Shown: piece by piece, positions 53,067 to 62,866 of the stretch
Numbering within the stretch: the first letter of the stretch is position 1
Layout: every line of letters begins with the position of its first letter
Origin: Ignavibacteriota bacterium
GTDB lineage: Bacteria > Bacteroidota > Ignavibacteria > Tepidaquicellales > Tepidaquicellaceae
Assembly (NCBI GenBank): GCA_016218085.1
Contig: JACREY010000008.1
Span: forward strand, 310,001 to 374,000
Direction of reading: 5' to 3'
DNA length: 64,000 nt
Made by a program: the position numbers and the translations under genes
The notes under the pieces: generated by a model
Database searches by the model: none
What the model was told of the DNA's origin: nothing
Seen by the model: only the letters and a program-made list of their open reading frames with translations

Positions 53067-55013
53067 TTGGAAAAAAATAATAATTTTATCAAATCGAAAT
53101 TTTTTTTTACAATACTTTCTTTCTCAATTCCTTTCGCAGTTTATTTAAAAACTCTTGCTCCAACGGTTTCTTTTATAGATACGGGCGAACTGGCTGCAGT
53201 TTGTGTAAAGCTAGGTATTGCACATCCTACCGGTTATCCATTGTTCACGTTAGTCGGTAGATTGTTTACTCTTCTTCCTTTTGGAGATGAAATATTCAGG
53301 CTGAATTTCATGTGCGCAGTTGCATCTTCAACAGCACTTGCCTTATTATTTAACCTGATTGTTTTTATTTTGCGAGATTTCGACGGTGAAATATTTTCCG
53401 GCAATACCAAATCTGAAAAGCTTGCAGGCAGTCTGAACGAATTTTCGGTTTATGTGATTTCGCTCTCAGCCGTTCTCATACTCGGTTTTTCCACTACCTT
53501 CTGGAATATTGCCAACTCTCTTGAAGTATATTCATTTCATCAGTTCTTTGTTATTGCCATCATATATTCAATGCTGAAAGCCGTAAACGAAACAGGGAAA
53601 AAAGATTCCCGCTCTGATATATACTGGCTTATGTTTGCATTTTTGCTCGGACTGAGCTTTGCTAACCATCTTTCGACAATATTTATGAGCTTGGGATGCC
53701 TTTACCTGTATTTTTCCGTTAATAAATTCAGTGACGTTTCTTTTAAACGCATTGCTTTAATGTCAATTCCTTTCCTGATTGCCTTCTCTGCCTATATTTA
53801 CTTTCCCGTAAGGGCAGATAATTCCGTGCTAAGCTGGGGTTATCCGGCAAACTGGAATAACTTTGTCAGGCACGTTACGGGAAAACAATTCAGCGTCTGG
53901 ATGTTCTCATCAACTGAGGTTACTTCTAAACAGTTCAAGTATTTTGTTGAAAGCTATCCTAAAGAATTCTTTTATGTACCGCTGATTTTTGCATTCTTCG
54001 GTGCAGCAAACCTTTTCACCAGACAGAGAAAACTTTTTTATTTTACATTCCTGCTTTTTGCATTTAATGTGTTTTATGCAATAAATTATGACATACACGA
54101 CATCGATTCTTACTTCGTGCTTGCTTTTGTGGTTTCTGCTGTCTGGATTGCTACTGGAGTATCCTTTTTTGCGCAGAAATTTTCAAAGTCTTCTTTGCAA
54201 ATTTCCGTTTCATCTCTCGTACTTGCAGTTTTTCCGCTTTATGCAAACTACAGCACAAATGATGAATCAATTAATTATTTCGTTAAAGATTATACACATA
54301 ATGTTTATAAATCAGCAAAACCTAATGCACTGATACTATCGACTCAGTGGGATTTTTTCGTTGCGGCATCATTTTACTTTCAGGATATTAAAGGAGAAAG
54401 ACCGGATATTACTATCATCGATAAAGAGCTTCTCAGGCGCAGCTGGTATATCAGACACATACAGATTAGAAATCCGCAGGTTTATGAACGCTCAAAATCA
54501 GAATTCGAGACCTATTTGGTCGAGCTTCTGAAATTCGAAAAGGAAACTTCAAGATATACCAACCCTAAATCTGATTTTGACAGGCAGGAAAGTGCTAAAA
54601 TTAATGCAGCTTTTATAGCTCTGCTGAACAGCCTCGTTGATAAGAACTTTATTGACAGACCTGTTTATACAACTTTTGAAATTGAAAATGTACAGGCTGA
54701 GAAATTTGCAAAAGATTATATCCGTATACCTGAAGGAGTTCTTTTGCGTGTTACTAAAAACTTCGAGAATTATAACGAATACGAGGAACCGGATTTTACT
54801 TTTAACCTGACGAAGGAAAAAGATTATTATCACAGTTTTATAATGAATGCCTATTACAATTCATATCTTTCAAGGGCAAATTTCCTGATGAATAAATCTA
54901 AATTCGAAACAGCGGAATCTCTTGTCAAAAAAGCAATGGAAATTAATCCGAATGATAAAACTTCTTTGCAGCTGCTTTCCAAAATTAATCAGCTTAAGGA
55001 TCTTCAAAAATAA
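53067..55013 (+). CDS. DUF2723 / GT117-family membrane protein
   Basis: 648 residues from TTG 53067; the frame runs further upstream, but only inside the preceding gene. It starts with a membrane helix followed by APTVSFIDTGELAAVCVKLGIAHPTGYPLFTL, the family signature near 30-60, whose acidic residue is thought to be catalytic. About 10-12 helices follow, then a soluble C-terminal part with a TPR-like end (ESLVKKAMEINPNDKTSLQLLSK). Related proteins are O-mannosyltransferase-like enzymes acting on exported proteins in Bacteroidota. Its donor and acceptor are unknown. Confidence 0.85.
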   Translation: MEKNNNFIKSKFFFTILSFSIPFAVYLKTLAPTVSFIDTGELAAVCVKLGIAHPTGYPLFTLVGRLFTLLPFGDEIFRLNFMCAVASSTALALLFNLIVFILRDFDGEIFSGNTKSEKLAGSLNEFSVYVISLSAVLILGFSTTFWNIANSLEVYSFHQFFVIAIIYSMLKAVNETGKKDSRSDIYWLMFAFLLGLSFANHLSTIFMSLGCLYLYFSVNKFSDVSFKRIALMSIPFLIAFSAYIYFPVRADNSVLSWGYPANWNNFVRHVTGKQFSVWMFSSTEVTSKQFKYFVESYPKEFFYVPLIFAFFGAANLFTRQRKLFYFTFLLFAFNVFYAINYDIHDIDSYFVLAFVVSAVWIATGVSFFAQKFSKSSLQISVSSLVLAVFPLYANYSTNDESINYFVKDYTHNVYKSAKPNALILSTQWDFFVAASFYFQDIKGERPDITIIDKELLRRSWYIRHIQIRNPQVYERSKSEFETYLVELLKFEKETSRYTNPKSDFDRQESAKINAAFIALLNSLVDKNFIDRPVYTTFEIENVQAEKFAKDYIRIPEGVLLRVTKNFENYNEYEEPDFTFNLTKEKDYYHSFIMNAYYNSYLSRANFLMNKSKFETAESLVKKAMEINPNDKTSLQLLSKINQLKDLQK

Positions 55014-55016
55014 TTT

Positions 55017-56411
55017 TTGAATTCGAAAATCTTAATATTAATTTCCGCTGCTCTGATTTGCCTTTCTGGTCTGAAGACTTATGGCAACAGCCCCAATTTT
55101 TATCCTGAACGGGATTCTGCAAAAATATTTATCGACAGGATTATCGTATTCGGAAATGAAGTTACTAAAACTGAAGTCATCCGCAGGGAAATGGAAACAA
55201 ATGAAGATTCATTTCTGGATATCGAAATACTAAAGGAGGATATTGACAGGCTTTACAACCTTGGGCTTTTTAATAAAATCGATGTTATGCCCCTTCCAAT
55301 CGGGGATAGTAAATACAATTTGATGATAACCGTGGAAGAAACATTCTATATTCTTCCGATACCTGTAGCAAATATCAAGGAAAGCGATTTAAGCAAGATT
55401 CAGTTCGGAGCAAATATTATATGGAGAAATTTTCGCGGATGGAACCAGACTCTTGGACTTAACTTCGCAGTTGGTTATGAACCGTATGTTAATCTTTATT
55501 ACTTCAATCCGTGGCTCGGCGAAAAAAGCCATTTCTTTACTGCTATGAGCTTAAGGTACAGCAAAATTATGAATAAAAGTATCTCAGAAGCAGATACTAT
55601 GAACTATATCCATGACAAGGACGAAATTTCGGAGTTCAGCAATAATTTTTTCTCTGCTGAGTTCTCACTCGGAAAATATTTTTCCAAATATTTTTCCGTT
55701 GCTGCTACGGCAGGTTTCAATTCTCTGATTGTATCAGATTACAGGTACGGAAGAACTGTTTCAAATGACGGAAAAGACAGATATCTTTCACTTAGTTTAA
55801 ACGCTAACTTCGACAGGAGAGATAACGTATTTTATACAACTTATGGCTCTTTTTATAATGCAAGATATATGCACTATAATTCCTTTAACGGTGATATCGG
55901 ATTTAATAAATTCTCACTCGATTTGAGAAAATTTGTTCCCGTTAAATTCACAAAGGATTATAGCATCACCCTTGCTTCTCGAAGCCTGTTTTCTGTTCCT
56001 TTCGGCGGTAATGTGCCTTCTTATATGCACGAAGTAATAGGGTACGACAACCTTATCCGCGGCTGGAACGGAAAAGTGCTCGATGGCAAATCACTTCTTT
56101 GCTTCTTTAATGAAATAAGAATTCCTGTAATTAAACCATTTTTCGTTGGCGGCAATGACCATATTGTTATAAAACAACTTCCTGTTTTTAAAAATATGTC
56201 TTATAGATATGGCCTTTATCTGTCTCCGTTTTTCGATATCGGAGCAGTTTGGGATGAAAATATTAAGCAAGCTAGATTTCATCCCGGGTATGGAGCAGGT
56301 CTGGATATCATTTTACCTTTTAATGTCATTGGAAGAGTGGACTTTGCCTTCAGAAATGAAAATAATAAGTACTATTCTCAAATATTGTTCTTCCTTAATT
56401 CATCTTTTTAA
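55017..56411 (+). CDS. Outer-membrane BamA/Omp85-like protein, single POTRA
   Basis: 464 residues from TTG 55017 with a signal peptide (to about residue 24). A POTRA-like domain (about 35-115: IDRIIVFGNEVTKTEVIRREM...) precedes a predicted beta-barrel (about 125-464) that ends in Phe (ILFFLNSSF), as outer-membrane proteins do. It is shorter than true BamA (five POTRA), so it may be a TamA-like or lipid/patatin-type Omp85 protein. It starts 3 bp after the DUF2723 stop and ends 3 bp before rsmE, a tight unit. Confidence 0.8.
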   Translation: MNSKILILISAALICLSGLKTYGNSPNFYPERDSAKIFIDRIIVFGNEVTKTEVIRREMETNEDSFLDIEILKEDIDRLYNLGLFNKIDVMPLPIGDSKYNLMITVEETFYILPIPVANIKESDLSKIQFGANIIWRNFRGWNQTLGLNFAVGYEPYVNLYYFNPWLGEKSHFFTAMSLRYSKIMNKSISEADTMNYIHDKDEISEFSNNFFSAEFSLGKYFSKYFSVAATAGFNSLIVSDYRYGRTVSNDGKDRYLSLSLNANFDRRDNVFYTTYGSFYNARYMHYNSFNGDIGFNKFSLDLRKFVPVKFTKDYSITLASRSLFSVPFGGNVPSYMHEVIGYDNLIRGWNGKVLDGKSLLCFFNEIRIPVIKPFFVGGNDHIVIKQLPVFKNMSYRYGLYLSPFFDIGAVWDENIKQARFHPGYGAGLDIILPFNVIGRVDFAFRNENNKYYSQILFFLNSSF

Positions 56412-56414
56412 GCT

Positions 56415-57131
56415 ATGGAATATTATTATACACCAAAATCGAATATAGATTTAAATAATAATACACTTTTTCTTGAGGATTTTGAGTATAAACACCTTGT
56501 GAAAGTACTTCGAAAAAAAGAAGGGGATTTGCTGAAAATTACTGACGGATTAAGGAACATTTTCGACTGCAGAATAGTAAATATATCAAAGGGTAAAGTA
56601 ATCTGCACTATAGAAAAAAACTATTTTAACCTTTTTGAGCCGGATGTAAACCTTAAACTTTATATTGCTCCGCTCAGAAACAACACCAGGCTTGAGTTTG
56701 CTCTTGAAAAGGCAGTCGAGCTTGGCGTAAGCTGTATTCAACCCGTTATTACTGAATTTACAGTAAATAAAAGTTCTTTCTCAAAAAATAAAATGGAGAG
56801 AATTTCGAAAATTATAGTTTCTGCTATGGGACAATCACAAAGATGCCTTCTTCCTGAATTCAGAAATACAATCTCTTTCGGGGATATGCTGAAATCAACT
56901 AAGAATGACATTAATAAAATTGTAATGTATGAATATGCCCTAAGTACGGAAAAATCAAAAATTAATAGAGAAATTAAGGAGATCAACCTTTTAATTGGTC
57001 CCGAGGGTGGTTTTTCAAAACAGGAAATCAATATGCTCGTAAGCAATAACTGGCAAATCCACTCTCTCGGAGAAAGAAAAATGCGCTCAGAAACAGCAGC
57101 AATTGTATCTGTTTTTGAACTTTTAAAATGA
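56415..57131 (+). CDS. rsmE: 16S rRNA (uracil-1498-N3) methyltransferase
   Basis: 238 residues, SPOUT-class. An N-terminal PUA-like part (about 1-70) is followed by the trefoil-knot domain with LLIGPEGGFSKQEI near 190-204 and LGERKMRSETAAIVSVF near 218-235, the RsmE signature for AdoMet binding. The family methylates U1498 in 16S rRNA. It follows the Omp85-like gene by 3 bp. Confidence 0.94.
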   Translation: MEYYYTPKSNIDLNNNTLFLEDFEYKHLVKVLRKKEGDLLKITDGLRNIFDCRIVNISKGKVICTIEKNYFNLFEPDVNLKLYIAPLRNNTRLEFALEKAVELGVSCIQPVITEFTVNKSSFSKNKMERISKIIVSAMGQSQRCLLPEFRNTISFGDMLKSTKNDINKIVMYEYALSTEKSKINREIKEINLLIGPEGGFSKQEINMLVSNNWQIHSLGERKMRSETAAIVSVFELLK

Positions 57132-57192
57132 TTTTAGAATTTATAAATTGAAGATAACTAATAGAATTTTTAAATAATTAATTAATAACATC

Positions 57193-58104
57193 ATGAAAAT
57201 CAAATTACTATTTTTAGCTCTTGTGTTAACAATGTTTTCATCTTTTTCTTATGCTCAGTTCGATAAACCTGTATTCCAGCTTGGTGTTGGTCTTGTTAAT
57301 CCGGATATGCAAATGAGAGGCAATGATTATCTTAGCTATACTAACCAGTTCAGGTATGTAAACCAGGTTCTCAATGTAGATACTACTTTCACACTTCCGT
57401 ACCAGATTGCTCTTGTTGATTCATCATTATTCGGAAAAAATATGGGTGCAAAGACAGGTTTCTATATTAACGGTACCGCGAAAATCAATGTAGATAAATA
57501 TGATGTATTCAGACTTGTAGGTTCATTAAGTTTTAGCTCTTTTAATTCTTTCCAGCCTACTAAATCCGGATATATTCCGGTATTTACAACAACATATATA
57601 CAGCAAAGACCTATTGATTACGATTATAGCTTAAACAACTTCGGTCTTGCACTTGGTGTTGAAGTAGCTCCTACAGCTTTTACGAAAGTTGTTTCACCTT
57701 TCGTCGGGGCAAACCTTACTTTTAATTTTCTGAATGCAAAATTATCCAGAACAACGGGACCTAATGACTCTACAAGTTTCAATGTTACTGATTTTCGTAT
57801 GGGCTTAAACCTCAATGCAGGTGTTGAATTCAGGGTTAATCCTCAATGGGGATTCGTACTAGGAGCAAAGTATGATTTCGGAAACTTATTATTTAAAAAT
57901 ATCGACAGAACAGGAATGTATGAATGGGGAAGAACTAATGCATCAATAAATGATGAAGAAGGATATTACACTGCAAATATTTATGACCCTCTTGGACTGC
58001 CTTACAGAAGCAATGTAAAAAATGAAGCAAAAACCCTTAACTGGGCTACATTCTATATAGGCGTTAACTTCTATCCTTCGATGAAGACAACACCTAAGAA
58101 GTAA
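57193..58104 (+). CDS. Probable outer-membrane beta-barrel protein
   Basis: 303 residues: signal peptide MKIKLLFLALVLTMFSSFSYAQ, then alternating amphipathic strands to the end (FYIGVNFYPSM...). The pattern resembles Bacteroidota outer-membrane barrel proteins of the OmpA/OmpW-like size class, with long loops near 60-95 and 240-275. No named family recognised. It is ended by a strong terminator and is convergent with nuoL. Confidence 0.72.
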   Translation: MKIKLLFLALVLTMFSSFSYAQFDKPVFQLGVGLVNPDMQMRGNDYLSYTNQFRYVNQVLNVDTTFTLPYQIALVDSSLFGKNMGAKTGFYINGTAKINVDKYDVFRLVGSLSFSSFNSFQPTKSGYIPVFTTTYIQQRPIDYDYSLNNFGLALGVEVAPTAFTKVVSPFVGANLTFNFLNAKLSRTTGPNDSTSFNVTDFRMGLNLNAGVEFRVNPQWGFVLGAKYDFGNLLFKNIDRTGMYEWGRTNASINDEEGYYTANIYDPLGLPYRSNVKNEAKTLNWATFYIGVNFYPSMKTTPKK

Positions 58105-58118
58105 TATTAAAAGATTGT

Positions 58119-58158
58119 AAAAAAAAGCCCTCCGATGTGCATCGGAGGGCTTTTTTTA
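58119..58158. terminator. Bidirectional intrinsic terminator
   Basis: A long perfect stem AAAAAAAAGCCCTCCGATG (58119-58137) with CATCGGAGGGCTTTTTTT (from 58140) and a 2-nt loop. The A-run to the left and T-run to the right let it stop transcription from both the OMP gene and nuoL. Confidence 0.93.
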
Positions 58159-58181
58159 TTTATGATTTTTTTTTTTGATTC

Positions 58182-60095
58182 CTAAAAGAAAATAAAGTAT
58201 GCAATTATCAGAACAATTCCTGCAATTGCAAAAGTGGCATAATCCTGTACAACTCCTGTCTGTATCTTTCTCCATTCATTACTTAGCTTGCTGAAGTATG
58301 TCGCTATCCCGTTTACCGCTCCGTCTATTATTTTTACGTCAAAAATTTTCCAGAAGAATTTCTCGGAAGTAACCTCTATCGGTTTTATGATTGCTGTATC
58401 ATAAATCTCGTCCAGATAATATTTGTTCTCCAGAATCTTGCCAAATCCTTTTTCTTTTTCGAATTTTTCCTGCACGGAAAATTTTCTGAAAGAAATTAAT
58501 ATTGATATTGTTGCAACAGCAATTGATATCAAAACAAATACAAGTTCAATAGCAATTGAATGTTCAGATGAATGCCTGTAACTTTGAGTAATTGTATCTG
58601 AATATTTGAAAACGGGATCGAGCCAGTGATCGAATAAATTCGGAAGCCCAAGATAATGGGGGAGTCCGATGAATCCGCCTGCAGCAGAGAGTACTGCAAG
58701 AATAATAAGCGGAATGGTCATCACCTTCGGCGATTCGTGCGGATGAATATGGTCTTCATCATATCTCGGCTTGCCGTAAAAAGTCAGCCCGATAAGCCTG
58801 AACATGTAAAACGCCGTTAGTGCCGCTGTAATTAATACAATGGCATATGAAATTAATCCCGCATTCTCAAATGTCTTCCATAAAATCTCATCCTTGCTGA
58901 AGAATCCCGACAGTGGCGGAATTCCCGAAATTGCAAGCGCGCCGATGAAGAATGTAATATATGTTACTTTCATTTTGTTCCTGAGTCCGCCCATCTTTGT
59001 TATGTCCTGCTCTTCGTGCATTCCGTGAATCACAGAGCCGCTTCCGAGGAACATAAGCGCCTTGAAAAATGCGTGTGTTACAAGATGAAATACTGCAACT
59101 GCATAAGAATTAGTTCCGAGTGCTATGAACATAAATCCAAGCTGTGAAACGGTTGAATATGCTAAAATCTTTTTAATGTCGTTTTGCTTTAATGCGATTG
59201 TTGCCGATATGAGCGCCGTGGCAATTCCTATCATTAAAATTACATTAGATGCCAAAGGGGTGAGCGAATAAAGTAATGAACACCTTGCCACCAGGTAAAT
59301 TCCGGCAGTTACCATAGTTGCGGCGTGAATAAGAGCAGATACTGGTGTAGGTCCTGCCATTGCATCGGGAAGCCATACAAAGAGCGGTATCTGTGCTGAT
59401 TTTCCGGTCGCTCCTACAAAAAATAAAAGGGCTATTGCTATCAGCAAAGCATCGTTAATAGGCCTTCCTGCAATGTTTCCCATGAATAAAGTTATATTAA
59501 GCGTACCGAAATTTATGTATACCAGAAACATCGCAAGCATGAAACCGAAATCTCCGATTCTGTTAACGATAAATGCCTTCTTGGCTGCATCTCCTGTGAA
59601 TTTCTTTTCATACCAGAATCCAATCAGCAGGTAAGAGCACAGTCCTACGCCTTCCCATCCTAAAAAAATCAGGAGAAAATTATCTGCAAGTACAAGATTC
59701 AGCATTGCAAAAATAAAAAGGTTCAGGAATGCAAAGAACTTCGCAAATCCCTTGTCACCGTGCATGTAACCGATTGAATATACGTGAATCAGAAAACCTA
59801 CACCTGTCACAACCAGAACCATCACCAGCGAAAGGGGATCAACAACAAATGAATATGTTATGTTAAGACTGCCTGTCGTTATCCAGGAAAAATATGTCAG
59901 CACAACTCTTCTTGATTCCACCGGAAGCCCTGATAACTCAATAAATACATAAACTGCAATTAGGAAGGGGATAAATACTGCCGTTGAACCTATTATACCC
60001 GAAAACTTCTCGGATTTTAGTTTACTGCCCAGCAATCCGTTTATTAAAAAGCCTATAAGAGGTAAAACCGGAATTAAAATGAAATAATTAGTCAT
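58182..60095 (-). CDS. nuoL: NADH-quinone oxidoreductase subunit L (NuoL)
   Basis: 637 residues with about 16 membrane helices, an antiporter-like proton-pumping subunit of complex I. Core blocks are WEGVGLCSYLLIGFWYEKK (near 150-168), FLPDAMAGPTPVSALIHAATMVTAGIYL (near 240-265) and the C-terminal lateral helix extension (about 520-600). Full length for the family. It lies 12 bp after nuoK and ends at a strong terminator; nuoM and nuoN do not follow. Confidence 0.95.
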   Translation of the reverse strand: MTNYFILIPVLPLIGFLINGLLGSKLKSEKFSGIIGSTAVFIPFLIAVYVFIELSGLPVESRRVVLTYFSWITTGSLNITYSFVVDPLSLVMVLVVTGVGFLIHVYSIGYMHGDKGFAKFFAFLNLFIFAMLNLVLADNFLLIFLGWEGVGLCSYLLIGFWYEKKFTGDAAKKAFIVNRIGDFGFMLAMFLVYINFGTLNITLFMGNIAGRPINDALLIAIALLFFVGATGKSAQIPLFVWLPDAMAGPTPVSALIHAATMVTAGIYLVARCSLLYSLTPLASNVILMIGIATALISATIALKQNDIKKILAYSTVSQLGFMFIALGTNSYAVAVFHLVTHAFFKALMFLGSGSVIHGMHEEQDITKMGGLRNKMKVTYITFFIGALAISGIPPLSGFFSKDEILWKTFENAGLISYAIVLITAALTAFYMFRLIGLTFYGKPRYDEDHIHPHESPKVMTIPLIILAVLSAAGGFIGLPHYLGLPNLFDHWLDPVFKYSDTITQSYRHSSEHSIAIELVFVLISIAVATISILISFRKFSVQEKFEKEKGFGKILENKYYLDEIYDTAIIKPIEVTSEKFFWKIFDVKIIDGAVNGIATYFSKLSNEWRKIQTGVVQDYATFAIAGIVLIIAYFIFF

Positions 60096-60107
60096 CCTCA
60101 GTGTTTT

Positions 60108-60410
60108 TTACCATTTTAAAATGTTGATTTCATCTATGTTCAGCGTTTCCTTGTTCCTGTATAATGATATTACTATCGCAAGACCTACAGCCGCCTCCGC
60201 TGCCGCTACTGCCATTACAAAGAAAACAAAAACCTGACCTGTGGCGTTTCCTAAAAACGAGGAAAATGAAACCAGAGAAAGATTAATGGAATTAAGCATC
60301 AGCTCTATTGACATGAAAATAATAATTGCATTCCGCCTTACGAGTACGCCAATTGTTCCGATTATAAACAGAACTGCGCTTAATATTAAAAAGTAATTTA
60401 ATTCATACAT
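60108..60410 (-). CDS. nuoK: NADH-quinone oxidoreductase subunit K (NuoK)
   Basis: 100 residues from ATG 60410 (a TTG at 60419 is in frame but not needed). Three membrane helices with the conserved intramembrane Glu in [15 protein letters not shown] (near 36-50) and a second Glu in [15 protein letters not shown]. It is the first gene of the nuoKL pair and the stretch upstream belongs to another gene, so the usual nuoJ is missing here. Confidence 0.94.
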   Translation of the reverse strand: MYELNYFLILSAVLFIIGTIGVLVRRNAIIIFMSIELMLNSINLSLVSFSSFLGNATGQVFVFFVMAVAAAEAAVGLAIVISLYRNKETLNIDEINILKW

Positions 60411-60756
60411 AATTACCAAAATAAAAAATTATATATTCAAAAAAAATCTATAAATTGAATTTATGATATAGAAACTGCAAAAGATATGAAGTGTTGGTAT
60501 AAAAAACTTTGAAATAATTATAAATCATAAAAAAAGTATTATGCGCTCTTTTATCTTAAGCAATTTGTATAATAACTATTTTCATAAATTAAATACAGAT
60601 GAGAAAAGTATTTTTGTTGATGCTTTGATATATCATTCAAAAGGGAGTAAGTACATATACAAATGACTTTACATAATATATATTATATAACATTTATTAT
60701 ATAATTTTTGCTTTATTTTCAATTTTTATAATTATGCATTTTACTTATATTTGTAT
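60411..60756. other. AT-rich divergent intergenic region
   Basis: About 345 bp between nuoK and the LptF/LptG-type gene with no supportable gene. Runs of AT (for example 60670-60715) and several in-frame stops in all frames. It should hold two promoters. A -7-like TATATTTG at 60746-60753 lies too close to the start codon to be convincing. Confidence 0.55.
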
Positions 60757-61866
60757 GTGAAGCTCCTTGACCGATATATTCTCCGAAACTTTGTGCAGAA
60801 TTTCTTCTTCGGATTATTCTGCTTTATACTTATATTCATCCTTGTAGACCTTTTTGAAAACCTGGATAGATTTATCGATAAGAAATTAACTGTTTTCCAG
60901 ATTGCACAGTTTTATTCGTATTTTATACCGGATATTCTTAAGCTTATTACACCGGTCGGTATGCTTCTTGCCTCTTTGTTCACTATAAGCCGATTTATTA
61001 ATTTTTCGGAATTTACAGCAATGCGCTCTGCGGGAATCAGCATTTACAGATATCTTGTGCCTGTAATGACTTTCGGACTGATTATCACACTTTTTTCCAT
61101 ATATTTTAACGGCTGGCTGGTTCCTAAATCAAACAGGCTTAAATATTCGTTCGAACGGACAGTTTTAGGACGACATCCGGTTGTTAACATTATTCCGAAT
61201 ATCTATATTCAGGATAAATTTAACAGAATTATCGTGATTGGAGCTTATGATAAAATCGGACAAAAATGCTCCGATGTTTCTATACAGATTTTCAATAAAG
61301 ACACTCTGAACACGGTTTCTAGCCGCTTTGATATTAAAGAAATGACCTGGGATTCATCAAAAGCTGACTGGCGTATAAAAGAAGCCTATAAACGCTCTTT
61401 TTTGTCTCAAAACCGCGAATCTCTTGAGATTTTAAACAATATCTATATCGCAGATGTACCTGAAATTAAGAAAATAACCGTGGACCCTGAATTAATTCTG
61501 AAAAAAGACTTTAAACCTGAGGAACTTCCTCTGACTGAATTCAAGGAATTTATAGAAAATCTTGAAGCGAGTGGTCAGGATGCTTCAAAAGAAAAAGTTG
61601 ACTATTATTCTATCATTTCCTTTCCTTTTGCAAGCCTTGTAACCATTATTTTCGGAGTTTCAGTATCTTCTAACCGTAGAAAAGGCGGCGCAGCGCTTCA
61701 TTTTGGAATCAGTATAATGGTAAGCTTCCTATATCTCGGATTTGTCAAAATTTCTCAGGTTTTCGGCTATAATGGTGATATGAATCCCATTTTTACTGCC
61801 TGGCTGGCTAATATTATTTTTCTGTCAATATCTATAATCAATTTTCTTCGAACTCAAAAGACTTAA
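60757..61866 (+). CDS. LptF/LptG-family permease (LPS export)
   Basis: 369 residues, starting at GTG 60757 (or TTG 60751): the opening KLLDRYILRNFVQNFFFGLFCFILIFILVDLFENLDRF is the YjgP/YjgQ signature. Helices lie at about 10-35, 50-75, 90-115 and 285-365; a periplasmic beta-jellyroll spans about 130-270. It forms the transmembrane part of LptB2FG, which extracts lipopolysaccharide. Which of the two paralogues it is cannot be told from one copy. Confidence 0.9.
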   Translation: MKLLDRYILRNFVQNFFFGLFCFILIFILVDLFENLDRFIDKKLTVFQIAQFYSYFIPDILKLITPVGMLLASLFTISRFINFSEFTAMRSAGISIYRYLVPVMTFGLIITLFSIYFNGWLVPKSNRLKYSFERTVLGRHPVVNIIPNIYIQDKFNRIIVIGAYDKIGQKCSDVSIQIFNKDTLNTVSSRFDIKEMTWDSSKADWRIKEAYKRSFLSQNRESLEILNNIYIADVPEIKKITVDPELILKKDFKPEELPLTEFKEFIENLEASGQDASKEKVDYYSIISFPFASLVTIIFGVSVSSNRRKGGAALHFGISIMVSFLYLGFVKISQVFGYNGDMNPIFTAWLANIIFLSISIINFLRTQKT

Positions 61867-61870
61867 TACC

Positions 61871-62245
61871 CTATTTATTAGGCTTATTAGTCCTACTTAT
61901 ATTAAGTTCTACTTTATATGCTATTATCTTTGAAATTAATCTCTTAGGTATTGGCCTCTCAAATGAAAATTTAATAGTCCCCTTGCTGGTTTCGTATTCC
62001 TTTAGTTCACTTTTAAGTTCATTTATTACACTCGGTCCCGGGAATAATGAATAGTGATTCTTGAATGCTGCACAATATATGAGTATTCTCCCTGATAGCT
62101 TATAAGCAGGCATACCATAACTTATATATTCTTCTGCTTCCGGTGCACTTTTCTTTATTAAATCTGTTAAATCCTTAATGAATTTACGCGATTTGATCGG
62201 TAATTTTCTTATATATTCTTTTACTGATTTCGCTTTATTTTCCAT
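61871..62245 (-). CDS. DUF1801 (YdhG/YjbR-like) protein
   Basis: 124 residues. The pattern KSVKEYIRKLPIKSRKFIKDLTDLIKKSAPEAEEYISYGMPAYKL is characteristic of DUF1801 (YdhG/CyaY-like fold). The C-terminal half has the KGTIKFSFERPIPKRLISKII block. Function is unknown. Convergent with the permease gene with only 4 bp between their stops; 10 bp after a VOC protein gene, with which it probably shares a transcript. Confidence 0.85.
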   Translation of the reverse strand: MENKAKSVKEYIRKLPIKSRKFIKDLTDLIKKSAPEAEEYISYGMPAYKLSGRILIYCAAFKNHYSLFPGPSVINELKSELKEYETSKGTIKFSFERPIPKRLISKIIAYKVELNISRTNKPNK

Positions 62246-62255
62246 TTTCTTTGTA

Positions 62256-62726
62256 TTATTCTCCTTTAAACGCTTTTTCTAAAACAGCTATCTCGAGTTT
62301 CTTCATTTTAAATAACACATCCATAACCATTTTATAATTAGGCGTATCACAGAAGTATTTATCGATATTTTCCGGAACAACCTGCCAGGTCACTCCGAAT
62401 TTATCCTCGAGCCAGCCACATTGTACCTCTTTTCCTCCATTTTCTGTCAGTTTCTCCCAAAAATAGTCAATTTCTTCCTGATTCTTGCATTTTATTAAAA
62501 ATGAAATTGCAGGTGTAATCTTATAATACGGTCCCCCGTTTAAAACTGAAAAATCCTGTCCGTTAATTGTAAAGTTTACTGCCATCAAAGTACCCTTCGG
62601 CATCATTGCATTTTCTCCGTAATAACTTTTGGATGTAATTTTACCATCCTTAAATACTGAACAGTAAAACTCGGCTGCTTCCTCCGCTCCCTTTTCAAGC
62701 CATATAAATGGAACTATTTTCTGCAT
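62256..62726 (-). CDS. VOC/PhnB-like protein
   Basis: 156 residues, a vicinal-oxygen-chelate fold of the PhnB/3-demethylubiquinone methyltransferase-like type: QKIVPFIWLEKGAEEAAEFYCSVFKDGKI.. at the start, then INGQDFSVLNGGP.. and WLEDKFGVTWQVVPE, with KM..MKK at the end. The family includes many uncharacterised dimeric proteins. Upstream of and probably co-transcribed with the DUF1801 gene. Confidence 0.85.
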   Translation of the reverse strand: MQKIVPFIWLEKGAEEAAEFYCSVFKDGKITSKSYYGENAMMPKGTLMAVNFTINGQDFSVLNGGPYYKITPAISFLIKCKNQEEIDYFWEKLTENGGKEVQCGWLEDKFGVTWQVVPENIDKYFCDTPNYKMVMDVLFKMKKLEIAVLEKAFKGE

Positions 62727-62866
62727 TATTTTTTTACTTTATTTTAATTTACTATTCAAAAGTTATTTTACTTATTTTTATGTCATTTATATTATTATAT
62801 ACAAACAATATTCTATTATATACTAAATCTGTTCTTCTACCAACTACTATCTACTAACTACTGCTC

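Noticed and set aside
60746-60753. Bacteroidetes-type -7 promoter TATATTTG before the LptF/LptG gene
   Set aside because: It ends 4 bp before the start codon, so the transcript would start at or after the start codon; matches of this size are frequent in AT-rich DNA.
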